A DNA stretch of 64,000 nt from positions 21,712-85,711 of the forward strand of contig NZ_JADDUM010000137.1 of NCBI RefSeq assembly GCF_015163715.1, written 5' to 3'. The translations under genes were made by a program, and so were the position numbers. The notes beneath the pieces are model-generated. The model did not search any database, was not told where the DNA came from, and worked only from the letters and a program-made list of their open reading frames with translations. The DNA comes from Pseudomonas cyclaminis. Its GTDB lineage: Bacteria; Pseudomonadota; Gammaproteobacteria; Pseudomonadales; Pseudomonadaceae. Below are positions 44,550 through 53,623 of this stretch, one piece after another. How positions within the stretch are numbered: position 1 is the first letter of the stretch; the number at the start of each line of letters is the position of its first letter.

Positions 44550-46079
44550 ATGCGTACAAGCCTCTCGAACAACATCGCACTGGATCTGCCCTCCTCCGCC
44601 CTGAACCCAGACGCCGCAGGCCCCGGCCCCTTGGTGCTCAGCCCACGCCTGCACAACAAAGACCTCGCGCCAACCAAGGTCGAAGGCCGGCGGTGGGGGC
44701 GCTACAGCATCTTTGCGCTGTGGACCAACGACGTGCACAACATCGCCAATTATTCGTTCGCGATAGGCCTATATGCGTTGGGCCTGGGCGGTTGGCAGAT
44801 CCTGCTATCCCTGGGGATCGGTGCGGCGCTGGTGTACTTTTTCATGAACCTTTCGGGGTATATGGGGCAGAAGACCGGCGTACCGTTCCCGGTAATCAGC
44901 CGCATCAGTTTCGGCATTCACGGCGCGCAGATTCCCGCGTTGATCCGTGCAGTGATTGCGATTGCCTGGTTTGGTATCCAGACCTACCTGGCCTCGGTGG
45001 TTTTCCGCGTGCTGCTGACGGCGATTCATCCAGGGTTTGCCGACTATGACCACAACTCGATCCTCGGCCTGTCATCCCTTGGCTGGGCGTGTTTTGTGGC
45101 GATCTGGTTCGTGCAACTGGTGATCCTGGCCTACGGCATGGAGATGGTGCGGCGTTATGAAGGCTTCGCCGGGCCGGTGATTTTGCTGACCGTGGCCGCG
45201 CTGGCCGGCTGGATGTACTTCCAGGCGGGCGGCAACATTGCGTGGTCGATCCGCGAGCCGCTGAGCGGTGGCGAGATGTGGCGCAATATCTTTGCCGGTG
45301 GCGCGCTGTGGCTGTCGATCTACGGCACGCTGATCCTCAACTTCTGCGACTTCGCCCGTTCCTCGCCCTGCCGCAAGACGATCAAGGTCGGCAACTTCTG
45401 GGGCCTGCCGGTGAATATCCTGGTGTTCGCCGCCATCACCGTGCTGTTGTGCGGCGGGCAGTTCCAACTCAACGGCCGGGTGATCGAAAGCCCGACCGAA
45501 ATCATCGCGGCGATCCCCAATACCTTCTTCCTCGTGCTGGGCTGCCTGGCGTTCCTGATCGTCACCGTGGCGGTAAACATCATGGCCAACTTCGTTGCCC
45601 CCGCCTTTGTGCTGAGCAATCTGGCGCCCAAGTACCTGAACTTCCGTCGCGCCGGCCTGATCAGCGCCACCGTGGCGGTGTTGATCCTGCCGTGGAACCT
45701 CTACAACAGCCCGCTGGTGATCGTGTACTTCCTCTCTGGCCTGGGCGCACTGCTGGGGCCGTTGTACGGGGTGATCATGGTTGACTACTGGCTGATCCGT
45801 AAAAGCCAGGTGGATGTGCCGCAGTTGTATAGCGAAGACCCAAAAGGCGTTTATTACTACAGCCGAGGGGTCAATTTACGCGCGGTGGCAGCGTTTGTTC
45901 CTGCAGCCGTGATCGCCATTCTGCTGGCGCTGCTGCCAGGGTTTGCCAGCGTCTCGCCGTTTTCCTGGTTGTTTGGCGCCGGTATTGCAGGGCTGCTGTA
46001 CCTGCTGATCGCCAAGCGCCAGCCGTTCTACGCCGATGTCAGCGGCGAGAGTATTGCAGTCGATAACGTCAGTCATTAA
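44550..46079 (+). CDS. NCS1-family nucleobase/allantoin/hydantoin permease
   Basis: A 509-residue inner-membrane symporter with 12 helices. Family features are GRYSIFALWTNDVHNIANYSFAIGL near residue 50, YMGQKTGVPFPVISRISFG, GAQIPALIRAVIAIAWFGIQTYLAS and NFCDFARSSPCRKTIKVGN. The ATG at 44550 is preferred to an earlier frame start that reads through the promoter palindrome. The next gene, 13 bp downstream, is a hydantoin/allantoin-type racemase, so allantoin or a hydantoin is the most likely substrate. Confidence 0.88.
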   Translation: MRTSLSNNIALDLPSSALNPDAAGPGPLVLSPRLHNKDLAPTKVEGRRWGRYSIFALWTNDVHNIANYSFAIGLYALGLGGWQILLSLGIGAALVYFFMNLSGYMGQKTGVPFPVISRISFGIHGAQIPALIRAVIAIAWFGIQTYLASVVFRVLLTAIHPGFADYDHNSILGLSSLGWACFVAIWFVQLVILAYGMEMVRRYEGFAGPVILLTVAALAGWMYFQAGGNIAWSIREPLSGGEMWRNIFAGGALWLSIYGTLILNFCDFARSSPCRKTIKVGNFWGLPVNILVFAAITVLLCGGQFQLNGRVIESPTEIIAAIPNTFFLVLGCLAFLIVTVAVNIMANFVAPAFVLSNLAPKYLNFRRAGLISATVAVLILPWNLYNSPLVIVYFLSGLGALLGPLYGVIMVDYWLIRKSQVDVPQLYSEDPKGVYYYSRGVNLRAVAAFVPAAVIAILLALLPGFASVSPFSWLFGAGIAGLLYLLIAKRQPFYADVSGESIAVDNVSH

Positions 46080-46092
46080 ACAAGGACATTCC

Positions 46093-46821
46093 ATGCGCAT
46101 CCTCGTGGTCAACGTCAACACCACCGCATCCATCACCGACACCATCGCCCAGCAAGCGCGGGCCGTGGCCTCGCCGGGCACCGAGATTGTCGGGCTCACG
46201 CCTTTCTTCGGTGCCGAATCAGTGGAGGGCAACTTTGAAAGCTACCTGGCCGCCATCGCGGTGATGGACCGGGTGATGGCCTATGACCAACCGTTCGACG
46301 CAGTGATCCAGGCCGGCTACGGCGAACATGGCCGCGAAGGCTTGCAGGAGTTGTTGAACGTGCCGGTGGTGGACATCACCGAAGCCGCCGCCAGCACGGC
46401 GATGTTCCTGGGCCATGCTTATTCGGTGGTGACCACCCTGGACCGCACCGTGCCGCTGATCGAAGACCGCCTGAAACTCGCCGGTCTGTACCAACGCTGC
46501 GCCTCGGTGCGGGCCAGCGGGATGGCGGTTTTGGAACTGGAAGAAGACCCGCTGGCCGCCATGGAAGCCATTGTGCGCCAGGCGGAACTGGCCATTCGCG
46601 AAGACAAAGCGGAGGTGATCTGCCTGGGCTGCGGCGGCATGGCGGGATTGGATGAGCAGATCAGACAACGCACGGGTGTGCCGGTGGTGGACGGGGTGAC
46701 AGCGGCGGTGACGATTGCCGAGTCGCTGGTGCGGTTGGGGCTGTCAACGTCGAAGATCAGGACGTATGCGACGCCAAGGCCGAAGAAGGTTATTGGTTGG
46801 CCGAGCACGTTTGGCCACTGA
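46093..46821 (+). CDS. Asp/Glu/hydantoin racemase family protein (allantoin racemase-like)
   Basis: A 242-residue racemase: MRILVVNVNTTASITDTIAQQA at the N-terminus, CxGCGGM in ICLGCGGMAGLDEQI near residue 180 holding one catalytic cysteine, and a paired position in the first half that reads QAGYGEHG where many relatives have Cys. The missing first cysteine is notable; HpxA-type allantoin racemases show related forms. It forms an operon with the upstream permease. The hydrolase (allantoinase or hydantoinase) is not in the window. Confidence 0.85.
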   Translation: MRILVVNVNTTASITDTIAQQARAVASPGTEIVGLTPFFGAESVEGNFESYLAAIAVMDRVMAYDQPFDAVIQAGYGEHGREGLQELLNVPVVDITEAAASTAMFLGHAYSVVTTLDRTVPLIEDRLKLAGLYQRCASVRASGMAVLELEEDPLAAMEAIVRQAELAIREDKAEVICLGCGGMAGLDEQIRQRTGVPVVDGVTAAVTIAESLVRLGLSTSKIRTYATPRPKKVIGWPSTFGH

Positions 46822-46828
46822 AGATCAA

Positions 46829-46860
46829 AAATGTGGGAGGGGCTTGCCGCTCCCACATTT
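46829..46860. repeat. REP palindrome after the racemase gene
   Basis: AAATGTGGGAGGGGC-TTGCC-GCTCCCACATTT, imperfect at the centre, between convergent racemase and LysR genes. Confidence 0.85.
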
Positions 46861-46875
46861 GGTTTATACCTGACT

Positions 46876-47799
46876 TTAGATCGCGCTGAACCGTTGGCCC
46901 AGTGCCTTACCGGCAAACTGCTCAATGATGAAATCCACAAACGCCCGGGTCTTGCCGGGCAGTAACTTGTGCTCGGCGTAGTAAATGGAAATATTGCCGT
47001 CGTCGACATACCAGTCCGGCAACACCCGCACTACCGCGCCGCTGTCGAGGAACGGCACGGCCATGGGCATGCTCACCAGCGCAATGCCCAAACCCTGGGC
47101 GCTGGCGCAGCAGGCGGCTTCGGAGTCGCTCATGGTCATGCCGGGCTTGAGCACCAGCGGGCGGTGTTCACGCTCGCGGCTGGTCAATTGCCAGGAGCGT
47201 ACGCGGCCGGTCTGCGGTGAGCGGATGAGGATGCCGAGGCAACGCGCCAAGTCCTCCGGCGTCAGCACCGGCGGTCGCTGCGCCAGATATTCCGGCGAGG
47301 CCACCAGCACTCGGTGTGCCGGGGTCAGCTTGCGTGCCACCACGCCCTGGGGCAGCTCAAAACCACCGCCGATGGCGGCATCGAAGCCTTGGCCGATCAG
47401 GTCGACCTGGCGGTTATCAAAGTGCCAGTCCGGGCTGATATCCGGAAAGCGGCGAATAAACTCCCCGAGCAGCGGTACCACATAGCGATTGCCGAACACC
47501 GTGCCCATGCTGACCTTGAGCGTGCCCACCGGCCGTCCTTCGGCACTGGCCAGGTTGGCCACGGCGTTCTGGATGGTGGTGAGGCTGCCGCTGACTTCTT
47601 CGAGGAACAGCTTGCCCGCTTCGGTCAGCGTAAGGCGCCGGGTACTGCGCTGGAACAGCCGCACCCCGAGGCGCGCTTCCAGCTTGGCGACGCTTTTACC
47701 GACCGCCGCCGGGGTCAGGCTCAGGTGCCGCGCCGCTTCGGCAAAACTGCCGCCTTCGGCGCTGCGCACGAAGCATTCGATACTGCCAAAGCTCTCCAT
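46876..47799 (-). CDS. LysR-family transcription regulator
   Basis: A 307-residue LTTR. Helix-turn-helix at residues 15-60 (GGSFAEAARHLSLTPAAVGKSVAKLEARLGVRLFQRSTRRLTLT), then a periplasmic-binding-like effector domain. It diverges from the SDR gene across 126 bp, the classical LysR/target arrangement, so it likely controls that oxidoreductase. A pseudo-palindrome around 47815-47835 (TTTGGTTTACACAGACTATAG) may hold the T-N11-A site. Confidence 0.9.
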   Translation of the reverse strand: MESFGSIECFVRSAEGGSFAEAARHLSLTPAAVGKSVAKLEARLGVRLFQRSTRRLTLTEAGKLFLEEVSGSLTTIQNAVANLASAEGRPVGTLKVSMGTVFGNRYVVPLLGEFIRRFPDISPDWHFDNRQVDLIGQGFDAAIGGGFELPQGVVARKLTPAHRVLVASPEYLAQRPPVLTPEDLARCLGILIRSPQTGRVRSWQLTSREREHRPLVLKPGMTMSDSEAACCASAQGLGIALVSMPMAVPFLDSGAVVRVLPDWYVDDGNISIYYAEHKLLPGKTRAFVDFIIEQFAGKALGQRFSAI

Positions 47800-47925
47800 T
47801 TTGCCCCACTCTAAACTTTTGGTTTACACAGACTATAGCAATCACGGTCTACCGGTAGGGATAGGCGAGGTCGATACTCGGCTCCAACAACAAGGCATCC
47901 TGCCTTGAACAGCCAGGAGATCGAC

Positions 47926-48672
47926 ATGACCACACTCAACCTCAGCGGCAAAGTCGCCTTGATTCAAGGCGGTTCCCGCGGTATCGGCGCCGCCATCGTC
48001 AAGCGCCTTGCCGCGCAAGGTGCAGCCGTCGCCTTTACCTACGTCAGCTCGGCGGCCAAGGCCGAAGAACTGCAAAACAGCGTGATCAGTGCCGGCGGCA
48101 AAGCCCTGGCGATCCACGCTGACAGCGCAGACGCGACAGCGATTCGCAATGCGGTCAACACCACCGTCGAAGCCTTTGGACGCCTGGATATCCTGGTGAA
48201 CAACGCCGGCGTACTGGCCATCGCACCGCTGGAAGACTTCAAGCTGGAAGACTTCGACCAGACCCTGGCAATCAACGTGCGCAGCGTGTTTATCGCTACC
48301 CAGGAAGCGGCAAAACATATGGGTGAAGGTGGCCGCGTGATCAACATCGGCAGCACCAATGCCGAGCGCATGCCGTTTGGTGGTGGCGGGCCGTATGCGA
48401 TGAGCAAGGCGGCGCTGGTCGGGTTGACCAAGGGGCTGGCGCGGGACCTGGGGCCGCGGGGCATCACCATCAATAATGTGCAACCTGGGCCGGTGGACAC
48501 GGATATGAACCCGGCGAACAGCGATTTTGCCGAGAGCCTGATCGGGTTGATGGCGGTGGGGCGTTACGGACATGTGGAAGAGATCGCCAGTTTTGTGGCG
48601 TACCTGGCCGGGCCGGAAGCGGGATATATCACGGGGGCCAGCCTGACCATTGATGGCGGGTTCAGCGCGTAA
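47926..48672 (+). CDS. SDR-family NAD(P)-dependent oxidoreductase
   Basis: A 248-residue classical short-chain dehydrogenase. Cofactor motif GGSRGIGAAI at the N-terminus, NNAG at about residue 90 (LVNNAGVLA), catalytic Ser in INIGSTNAERMPFGG, then YAMSKAALVG with the YxxxK pair, and GYITGASLTIDGGFSA at the end. The ATG at 47926 has an AGGAG site nine bases upstream. The substrate cannot be read from sequence. Divergent from a LysR gene. Confidence 0.92.
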   Translation: MTTLNLSGKVALIQGGSRGIGAAIVKRLAAQGAAVAFTYVSSAAKAEELQNSVISAGGKALAIHADSADATAIRNAVNTTVEAFGRLDILVNNAGVLAIAPLEDFKLEDFDQTLAINVRSVFIATQEAAKHMGEGGRVINIGSTNAERMPFGGGGPYAMSKAALVGLTKGLARDLGPRGITINNVQPGPVDTDMNPANSDFAESLIGLMAVGRYGHVEEIASFVAYLAGPEAGYITGASLTIDGGFSA

Positions 48673-48674
48673 CC

Positions 48675-48754
48675 CAATGTGAGAGGGGGATGTGTCAGTC
48701 AGCCTGTGCATCGACTGATACACCGTTATCGGGGGCAAGCCCCCTCCCACATTT
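48675..48754. repeat. REP-like doublet after the SDR gene
   Basis: AATGTGAGAGGGGG at 48675-48690 and GGGGGCAAGCCCCCTCCCACATTTT at 48730-48754 form inverted outer arms around a spacer that itself contains a short hairpin (TCAGTC...GACTGA). Confidence 0.78.
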
Positions 48755-48839
48755 TTACCGAGCCAGCCCAAGACATGGGTGCAGGTATCTACACATTTCG
48801 AGCGACCCTCTTACATTCTATTGAAGATGTGTAGACACC

Positions 48840-49526
48840 TCAGGACATGGGTGGCAAACCATAAGCCGCCAGGTCAAAGTCCGCCAGCTTGCGGATGATC
48901 TGGTCGGCGTGGTGGTACTTGCTGTCAGCCATGGCTTCATCGGGCACGGCGATGGCGGTCATATGAGCGGCCTTCGCAGCGGTAACGCCGAACGGTGAAT
49001 CTTCAAACACCAGGCAATCCTGCGGCGCCACACCCAGGCGGCGGGCGGCGGTAAGGAAAATATCCGGCGCAGGTTTCGCGGCGCCCACTTCGGGGTCGTC
49101 GGCAGTAACAATGGTACCGAACAGGCTGAACCACTCGCGGTGCAACGTGGTTTTGTGGCCAAACGAATTGCGCGACGAACTGGTGCCCACCGCAATCGGA
49201 ATATTGTGCGCCTTCAAATGCCGCACCAATTCCTCGGCACCGGGCATGCCCAGAGCCCTGGGAAAACGCTCACTCATCAGCGGTTCGCGAATTTCCAGAA
49301 ACTCGGCCGGCGTGATCGGCAAGTCCAGGGCCTTGACCACGTAATCGGCCAGGTCCTGGGCGCCACGCCCAATAATGTGCTGTTTGATCCCCCAATCATA
49401 AGTGCGGCCGTAGCGTTCGGCGATGATCTGCGTGACTTCGGTGTAGATGCCTTCTGTGTCCAGCAACAACCCGTCCATATCGAAAATCACAGCCTTGATC
49501 GGAGCAGCGGTACGCGGTGCGTTCAT
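48840..49526 (-). CDS. HAD-family sugar-phosphate phosphatase/phosphoglucomutase-like
   Basis: A 228-residue HAD subfamily IA protein: motif I VIFDMDGLLLDTEGIY, motif II VGTSSSRNSF, lysine in PEVGAAKPAPDIF, motif III LVFEDSPFGVTAAKAA. This pattern is typical of beta-phosphoglucomutase and 2-deoxyglucose-6-phosphatase relatives; the exact substrate is not known. The ATG at 49526 follows an AAGGA site; a GTG one codon earlier is possible. Confidence 0.88.
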   Translation of the reverse strand: MNAPRTAAPIKAVIFDMDGLLLDTEGIYTEVTQIIAERYGRTYDWGIKQHIIGRGAQDLADYVVKALDLPITPAEFLEIREPLMSERFPRALGMPGAEELVRHLKAHNIPIAVGTSSSRNSFGHKTTLHREWFSLFGTIVTADDPEVGAAKPAPDIFLTAARRLGVAPQDCLVFEDSPFGVTAAKAAHMTAIAVPDEAMADSKYHHADQIIRKLADFDLAAYGLPPMS

Positions 49527-49634
49527 CACAACAGATCCTTGGGGGAAGGACTAAAAGGATTCAGCACAATAACGGCCCCGCTTACCTGCGGGCAACCCTT
49601 TAGACTATGCCCTCCCCCTTTTGAAGCACACACA

Positions 49635-50000
49635 ATGCTCTATCGCCTAGCTGCCGACAGCCTCGTGCTGTTCCACCTTTGCTTCATCCTGTTTGTATTA
49701 TTCGGCGGGCTGCTGGCCCTCAAGTGGCGGCCGGTTATCTGGCTGCACCTACCCGCTGCCGCGTGGGGCGTGGCGGTCGAGGTTTTCCACCTGCCCTGCC
49801 CACTGACGCGCTGGGAAAATCTGCTTCGCCACCTCGCCGGTCAAGACGGCTATGGCGGCGGGTTTATCGAACACTACATTGTTGCGCTCATCTACCCAGC
49901 GGGGCTGACCCCGCAGATTCAACTGGTGTTGGGTGCCCTGGTGCTACTGATCAACATCGCGGTGTATACGCAGCTGATTCGGCGTTACGTACAGGCTTGA
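49635..50000 (+). CDS. DUF2784-type small membrane protein
   Basis: A 121-residue protein with three or four predicted helices (LVLFHLCFILFVLFGGLLALKW, IWLHLPAAAWGVAVEVFHLPCPLTRWENLLR, LVLGALVLLINIAVYTQLIRR). The motif CPLTRWEN and the trailing GYGGGFIEHYIVALIYP are typical of DUF2784. Function unknown. It diverges from the HAD gene and precedes the DUF4337-like gene by 54 bp. Confidence 0.82.
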   Translation: MLYRLAADSLVLFHLCFILFVLFGGLLALKWRPVIWLHLPAAAWGVAVEVFHLPCPLTRWENLLRHLAGQDGYGGGFIEHYIVALIYPAGLTPQIQLVLGALVLLINIAVYTQLIRRYVQA

Positions 50001-50054
50001 GACAGCCGCAGAGGTGAAGAATCAGACTCCCTCAGTCCGTTCATAGCCGCCACC

Positions 50055-50633
50055 ATGTCCGAAGCCTTCGAAGTCCCCAGTCCCCACGAAAAACACATTG
50101 AACACACCACTGAACATGCCCACGCACGCGGAGACAATTTCGCCAGCCGCATCGCCGTCATGACCGCGCTGATGGCCACCCTCGGCGCCATGCTCAGCTA
50201 CCAGGCCGGCTCCACCGAAAGCGAAGCGGCGATGGACAAAAACAACGCCGCCATCTTCAAGACCGAAGCCGCCAACCAGTGGAACTACTACCAGGCCAAA
50301 TCCAGCCGTCAGAACCTGGCGGAGTTGGCCACCCATATTCCTGGCGTGGACGCCGCGCATTACAAGGATGAAATCGAACGCTACAAAAGCCAGAAGGAAG
50401 ACGTGCGCCAGCAGGCAGAAAAGCTTGAGGCCACTTCGCGGGAATGGGATGAAAAATCAGAGCAGGCCTTGCACCAGCACCACCGCTGGGCCCAGGCGAT
50501 GACTGCGATTCAGATCGCGATTTCGTTGGCGGCGATTACCTTGCTCACACGCAAGGAGTGGTTGAAGCGCATGGCGTATACGGCGGCGGGCGTGGCCGTG
50601 GTGTTAGGCAGCCTGGCCTGGCTGCATCTTTGA
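50055..50633 (+). CDS. DUF4337-like membrane protein
   Basis: A 192-residue protein with a His-rich start (HEKHIEHTTEHAHARGDNF), one helix (IAVMTALMATLGAMLSYQAG), a charged coiled-coil stretch with QWNYYQAKSSRQNLAE and KDEIERYKSQKEDVRQQAEKLE, and two C-terminal helices. The QWNYYQAKS motif is typical of DUF4337. Function unknown; probably inner membrane. Confidence 0.78.
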   Translation: MSEAFEVPSPHEKHIEHTTEHAHARGDNFASRIAVMTALMATLGAMLSYQAGSTESEAAMDKNNAAIFKTEAANQWNYYQAKSSRQNLAELATHIPGVDAAHYKDEIERYKSQKEDVRQQAEKLEATSREWDEKSEQALHQHHRWAQAMTAIQIAISLAAITLLTRKEWLKRMAYTAAGVAVVLGSLAWLHL

Positions 50634-50702
50634 TATTTTCATTTGGGCCTGCCACCTCAATCGCTATATAGTAAATATCATAGCGCCATCAAGGAGAGAC
50701 CG

Positions 50703-51362
50703 GTGTCCGCACAACCCAAAGAAGCCGTAGGCACCGCCTACACCATTGAATCCATGCGCTACGCCCAGGCCATGACCTGGCAAGCCATCGAACAACTTGC
50801 CCAACGCATCCGCCCCGGCATGCTGGAGTCCGAGGCTCGCGAGCTGGGCAAGCAAGTTCTCGCCGAGCTCGACATGCAACGCATCTGGCACCCGCTGCTG
50901 GTGCGTTTCGGCGCCAACACCCTCAAGACCTTCAAGCAGCGCTCGGACGGCGACCCAGTGCTGGGTGAAGACGATATCTTCGTCATCGACATGGGCGCTG
51001 TGTGGCAAGGTCACGAAGGCGACGCCGGAGCGACCTTCGCCACCGGCAGCGACCCACAGATGAACGCCTGCGCCCGCGCCGCCAAAGAACTCTTCGACCG
51101 CGTTCAGGCCCGCTGGAAAAACGACCAGGTCGTCGGCCTCGAACTCTACCGCTACGCCGAAGAACAGGCCCAGGCCATGGGCTGGAAACTCAACCTCGAC
51201 ATCAAAGGCCACCGCGTCAGCGACTTCCCCCACGCCATTCATCGCGGCGGCGACCTGGGAGATTTCGAGCACTACCCAAATGTCGGGTTGTGGATCCTGG
51301 AGATCCAGATCGCGCACCCGAGCAAACCTTATGGCGCGTTCTACGAAGACTTACTCGCTTAA
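50703..51362 (+). CDS. M24-family (aminopeptidase P/creatinase-like) metallopeptidase homologue
   Basis: A 219-residue protein corresponding to the catalytic pita-bread fold only. Possible metal ligands are the two Asp in VIDMGAVWQGHEGDAGATF, His in RVSDFPHAIHRGGD and Glu in WILEIQIAHP. The GTG at 50703 is used as start because a GGAGAG site lies 5-10 bases upstream; the longer frame has no such site. Shorter than normal aminopeptidase P, which has an N-terminal domain too. Confidence 0.8.
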   Translation: MSAQPKEAVGTAYTIESMRYAQAMTWQAIEQLAQRIRPGMLESEARELGKQVLAELDMQRIWHPLLVRFGANTLKTFKQRSDGDPVLGEDDIFVIDMGAVWQGHEGDAGATFATGSDPQMNACARAAKELFDRVQARWKNDQVVGLELYRYAEEQAQAMGWKLNLDIKGHRVSDFPHAIHRGGDLGDFEHYPNVGLWILEIQIAHPSKPYGAFYEDLLA

Positions 51363-51423
51363 CTGCCTGAGATTTAACCAGGGCGAGCGACGTATGATGG
51401 GCCCACCTTTCGAGGAAGTGCCC

Positions 51424-52463
51424 ATGAACCTCAGCATTGTTTACGCGCTGGCGGCAGCCGCCCTGTTCGGCGCCAGTACCCCGCTTGCCAAAAATCTCGG
51501 CCTGGGTCTTTCACCGGTGCTGCTCGCCGGCCTGCTCTACCTGGGCAGCGGTATCGGGCTCGCCGGCGTGCGCCTTATCCGTGACCGCGGCTGGAAATCC
51601 TCCGGCCTCACCCCCACCGAATGGCCATGGCTGCTCGGCGCCATCGCCTTCGGCGGCATCCTCGGCCCCGTGGCCCTGATGTTCGGCCTCACCCGCACCA
51701 CTGGCGCGACCGCGTCCCTGATGCTCAACCTCGAATCGGTGTTGACTGCCGTGATCGCCTGGCTGGTATTCAGAGAAAACGCCGACCGCCGAATCGTCCT
51801 TGGGATGGTCGCGATTGTGTTGGGCGGCGTGCGCTGTCATGGCCTGAAGGCGGTGGCGGCAGCCATGACTGGACAGGCCCACTGGCGGTCGCGCTCGCCT
51901 GCTTGTGCTGGGGCATCGACAACAACCTGACGCGCAAAGTGTCAGCATCGGACGCGCTGTTTATCGCAAGTACCAAGGGATTGATCGCGGGTGCAGTGAA
52001 TGCCGCAGTGGCGCTCTATCTCGGCGCGCAGATCCCCGGAGCGGCACAACTCGCGCCGATCCTGCTGGTTGGATTTCTGGGGTATGGCATCAGCCTGGTC
52101 ATGTTTGTATTGGCATTGCGTGGACTGGGCAGTGCACGCACCGGGGCGTACTTCTCGACCGCACCGTTCCTGGGTGCCGCGATTGCAGTGCTGGTGCTGG
52201 GGGAGTCGGTGACGGTGGCGTTCTGGATTGCCTCAGCGCTGATGGCCGTGGGCGTATGGCTGCACCTGACGGAGCGGCATGCCCATGAACATCAGCATGA
52301 GGCGACGGAACACGGGCATCGGCATGTGCATGATGAACATCATCAGCATGAGCATGGGTTTGAGTGGGATCCGGATACGCCCCACAGCCATGTACATGTG
52401 CACAGCCCGGTGAGGCATAGTCATGCGCATTTTCCGGATGTGCATCATCGGCATAGGCATTGA
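51424..52463 (+). pseudogene. EamA/DMT transporter with His-rich C-terminal tail, frameshifted
   Basis: A ten-helix DMT-type transporter. The first half reads from the ATG at 51424 (MNLSIVYALAAAALFGASTPLAKNLG...IVLGG) and loses frame near 51830. The second half continues in another frame (GPLAVALACLCWGIDNNLTRKVSASDALFIA...VWLHLTERHAHE). Adding one G (GTGCGCTG to GTGGCGCTG) restores a 346-residue protein. The last 60 residues are packed with His (HAHEHQHEATEHGHRHVHDEHHQHEH and further), a likely Ni, Co or Zn binding tail, so a metal-related export or sensing role is plausible. The intact second half suggests a sequence error or a very recent mutation. Confidence 0.85.
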
Positions 52464-52482
52464 GAAGCGGGACGCGGATGGC

Positions 52483-52809
52483 TCATAGGCCAACAGAGGC
52501 CCGCTCGACAGACTGCTCCAGCGCCAGACGATAAAGGGTGGTACCCGGCAGCTCAAGCTCATCGCCCCAAGTCACATCAAGGCCCCACTCACCAACGACA
52601 ACCTTGCTGAATAACGCCAAATCCCGGAGCGGCCTGAGGACTGAGAAAGTGATTATGTACTCGGCGAGATCAACGGTATGCCGCTTAGCGTCGCCCCACT
52701 CGATTTCAACAGAGTGCCTACCGGCAACCGGTCGTACAGAGGAGATGCAGCTTTTCCTGATAATGAGATAGCTCCTTTCTTCAAAAAATACTCCCCAGCA
52801 CAATCTCAT
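52483..52809 (-). CDS. DUF2442-like protein
   Basis: A 108-residue protein: the C-terminal 70 residues (VEIEWGDAKRHTVDLAEYI, LRPLRDLALFSKVVVGEWGLDVTWGDELELPGTTLYRLAL) fit the DUF2442 pattern. These are often paired with DUF4160 genes in toxin–antitoxin-like sets; no DUF4160 partner is visible. Start uncertain; the first 25 residues are poorly conserved-looking. First gene of a lower-GC patch. Confidence 0.65.
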   Translation of the reverse strand: MRLCWGVFFEERSYLIIRKSCISSVRPVAGRHSVEIEWGDAKRHTVDLAEYIITFSVLRPLRDLALFSKVVVGEWGLDVTWGDELELPGTTLYRLALEQSVERASVGL

Positions 52810-53069
52810 TACCAGCCCATGTAAATCAGCAGTCGGACGATCACACGGATTAGTTTGAGTAACTTCCTACACTTCGCTCGGAAGCAGGTGTATCCCCTTT
52901 CAAAATTGCCATACCTATAGTCATTCGGTCGCTCTAGGCGGCCGGGTTTGGCGACTCGATGACAATCCAGACGGAACATAGGCGAGGTCATTTTTCAGGC
53001 GATTACCGTTTAACGGTTTTCCGTGAAAAAGGCTTCGTTGTTTTTATATTTGTCTTAACGGAGTCACTC

Positions 53070-53339
53070 ATGAACCAATACATAGCCCTCACCAGCAACG
53101 ATAGCGCCACCCCTGCTCTTTTTGTCGACACAACAGCGCCTCTGGAGATACTGCTTGATGCCGCGACTTATCGGCTTCGTGCCGTCATACAAGTCATGGA
53201 AAACCTCGCACTACGTAGTGAAATCAGCAGTGATACCGTTGTGCTGAGCGATTTTGCGATGCTCTGTTCAATCCCTCTGCGAGATGGATGCGATTTACTC
53301 GATGTCATAGGGCGACGGATGGATGCAGCGGGTAAGTGA
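53070..53339 (+). CDS. Hypothetical protein, 89 residues
   Basis: Begins MNQYIALTSNDSATPALF after a GGAG ribosome-binding site and contains LEILLDAATYRLRAVIQVMENLAL, then CSIPLRDGCDLLDVIGRRMDAAG. It resembles in size and layout the small helical proteins of unknown function (DUF3077/DUF6124-like) that are common and scattered in Pseudomonas. I do not recognise it further. The 260 bp upstream hold no gene. Confidence 0.55.
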   Translation: MNQYIALTSNDSATPALFVDTTAPLEILLDAATYRLRAVIQVMENLALRSEISSDTVVLSDFAMLCSIPLRDGCDLLDVIGRRMDAAGK

Positions 53340-53347
53340 TTTGATAC

Positions 53348-53599
53348 TCACGGACTTTTCAGAATCTGGAAATCGCAAAGCTCGACAAACCTGTCTCCTC
53401 TTTTATTAGCAGTATGAACTGCATAGACCATAAGGGCTGGTGTGCCAGTCCATGGGGTTGTGGTTTCCGCAAGCACAAAAAAGGCTCCCCCACCTGGCTT
53501 AGGTGCGGGGCCCTGTTGAACATAAATGGCGATATGTAAATTCCGTAAAGGGCTACATGTTGAAAATAAGCGATACCCGAAGATACCTGAAACTAGCAA
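53348..53599 (-). CDS. Possible small protein or gene fragment
   Basis: An 83-codon frame whose second half (APKPGGGAFFVLAETTTPWT, then HTANKRGDRFVELCDFQIL) has a protein-like composition, while the first 25 residues do not. No clear ribosome-binding site. It may be the remnant of a larger gene in this accessory patch, or chance. Confidence 0.25.
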   Translation of the reverse strand: MLVSGIFGYRLFSTCSPLRNLHIAIYVQQGPAPKPGGGAFFVLAETTTPWTGTPALMVYAVHTANKRGDRFVELCDFQILKSP

Positions 53600-53623
53600 A
53601 CCAAAAACGATATATTCGCCGAG

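Noticed and set aside
52809..52991. 60-codon minus-strand frame upstream of the DUF2442-like gene
   Set aside because: Considered as a DUF4160 partner, but it has none of that family's features and no ribosome-binding site.
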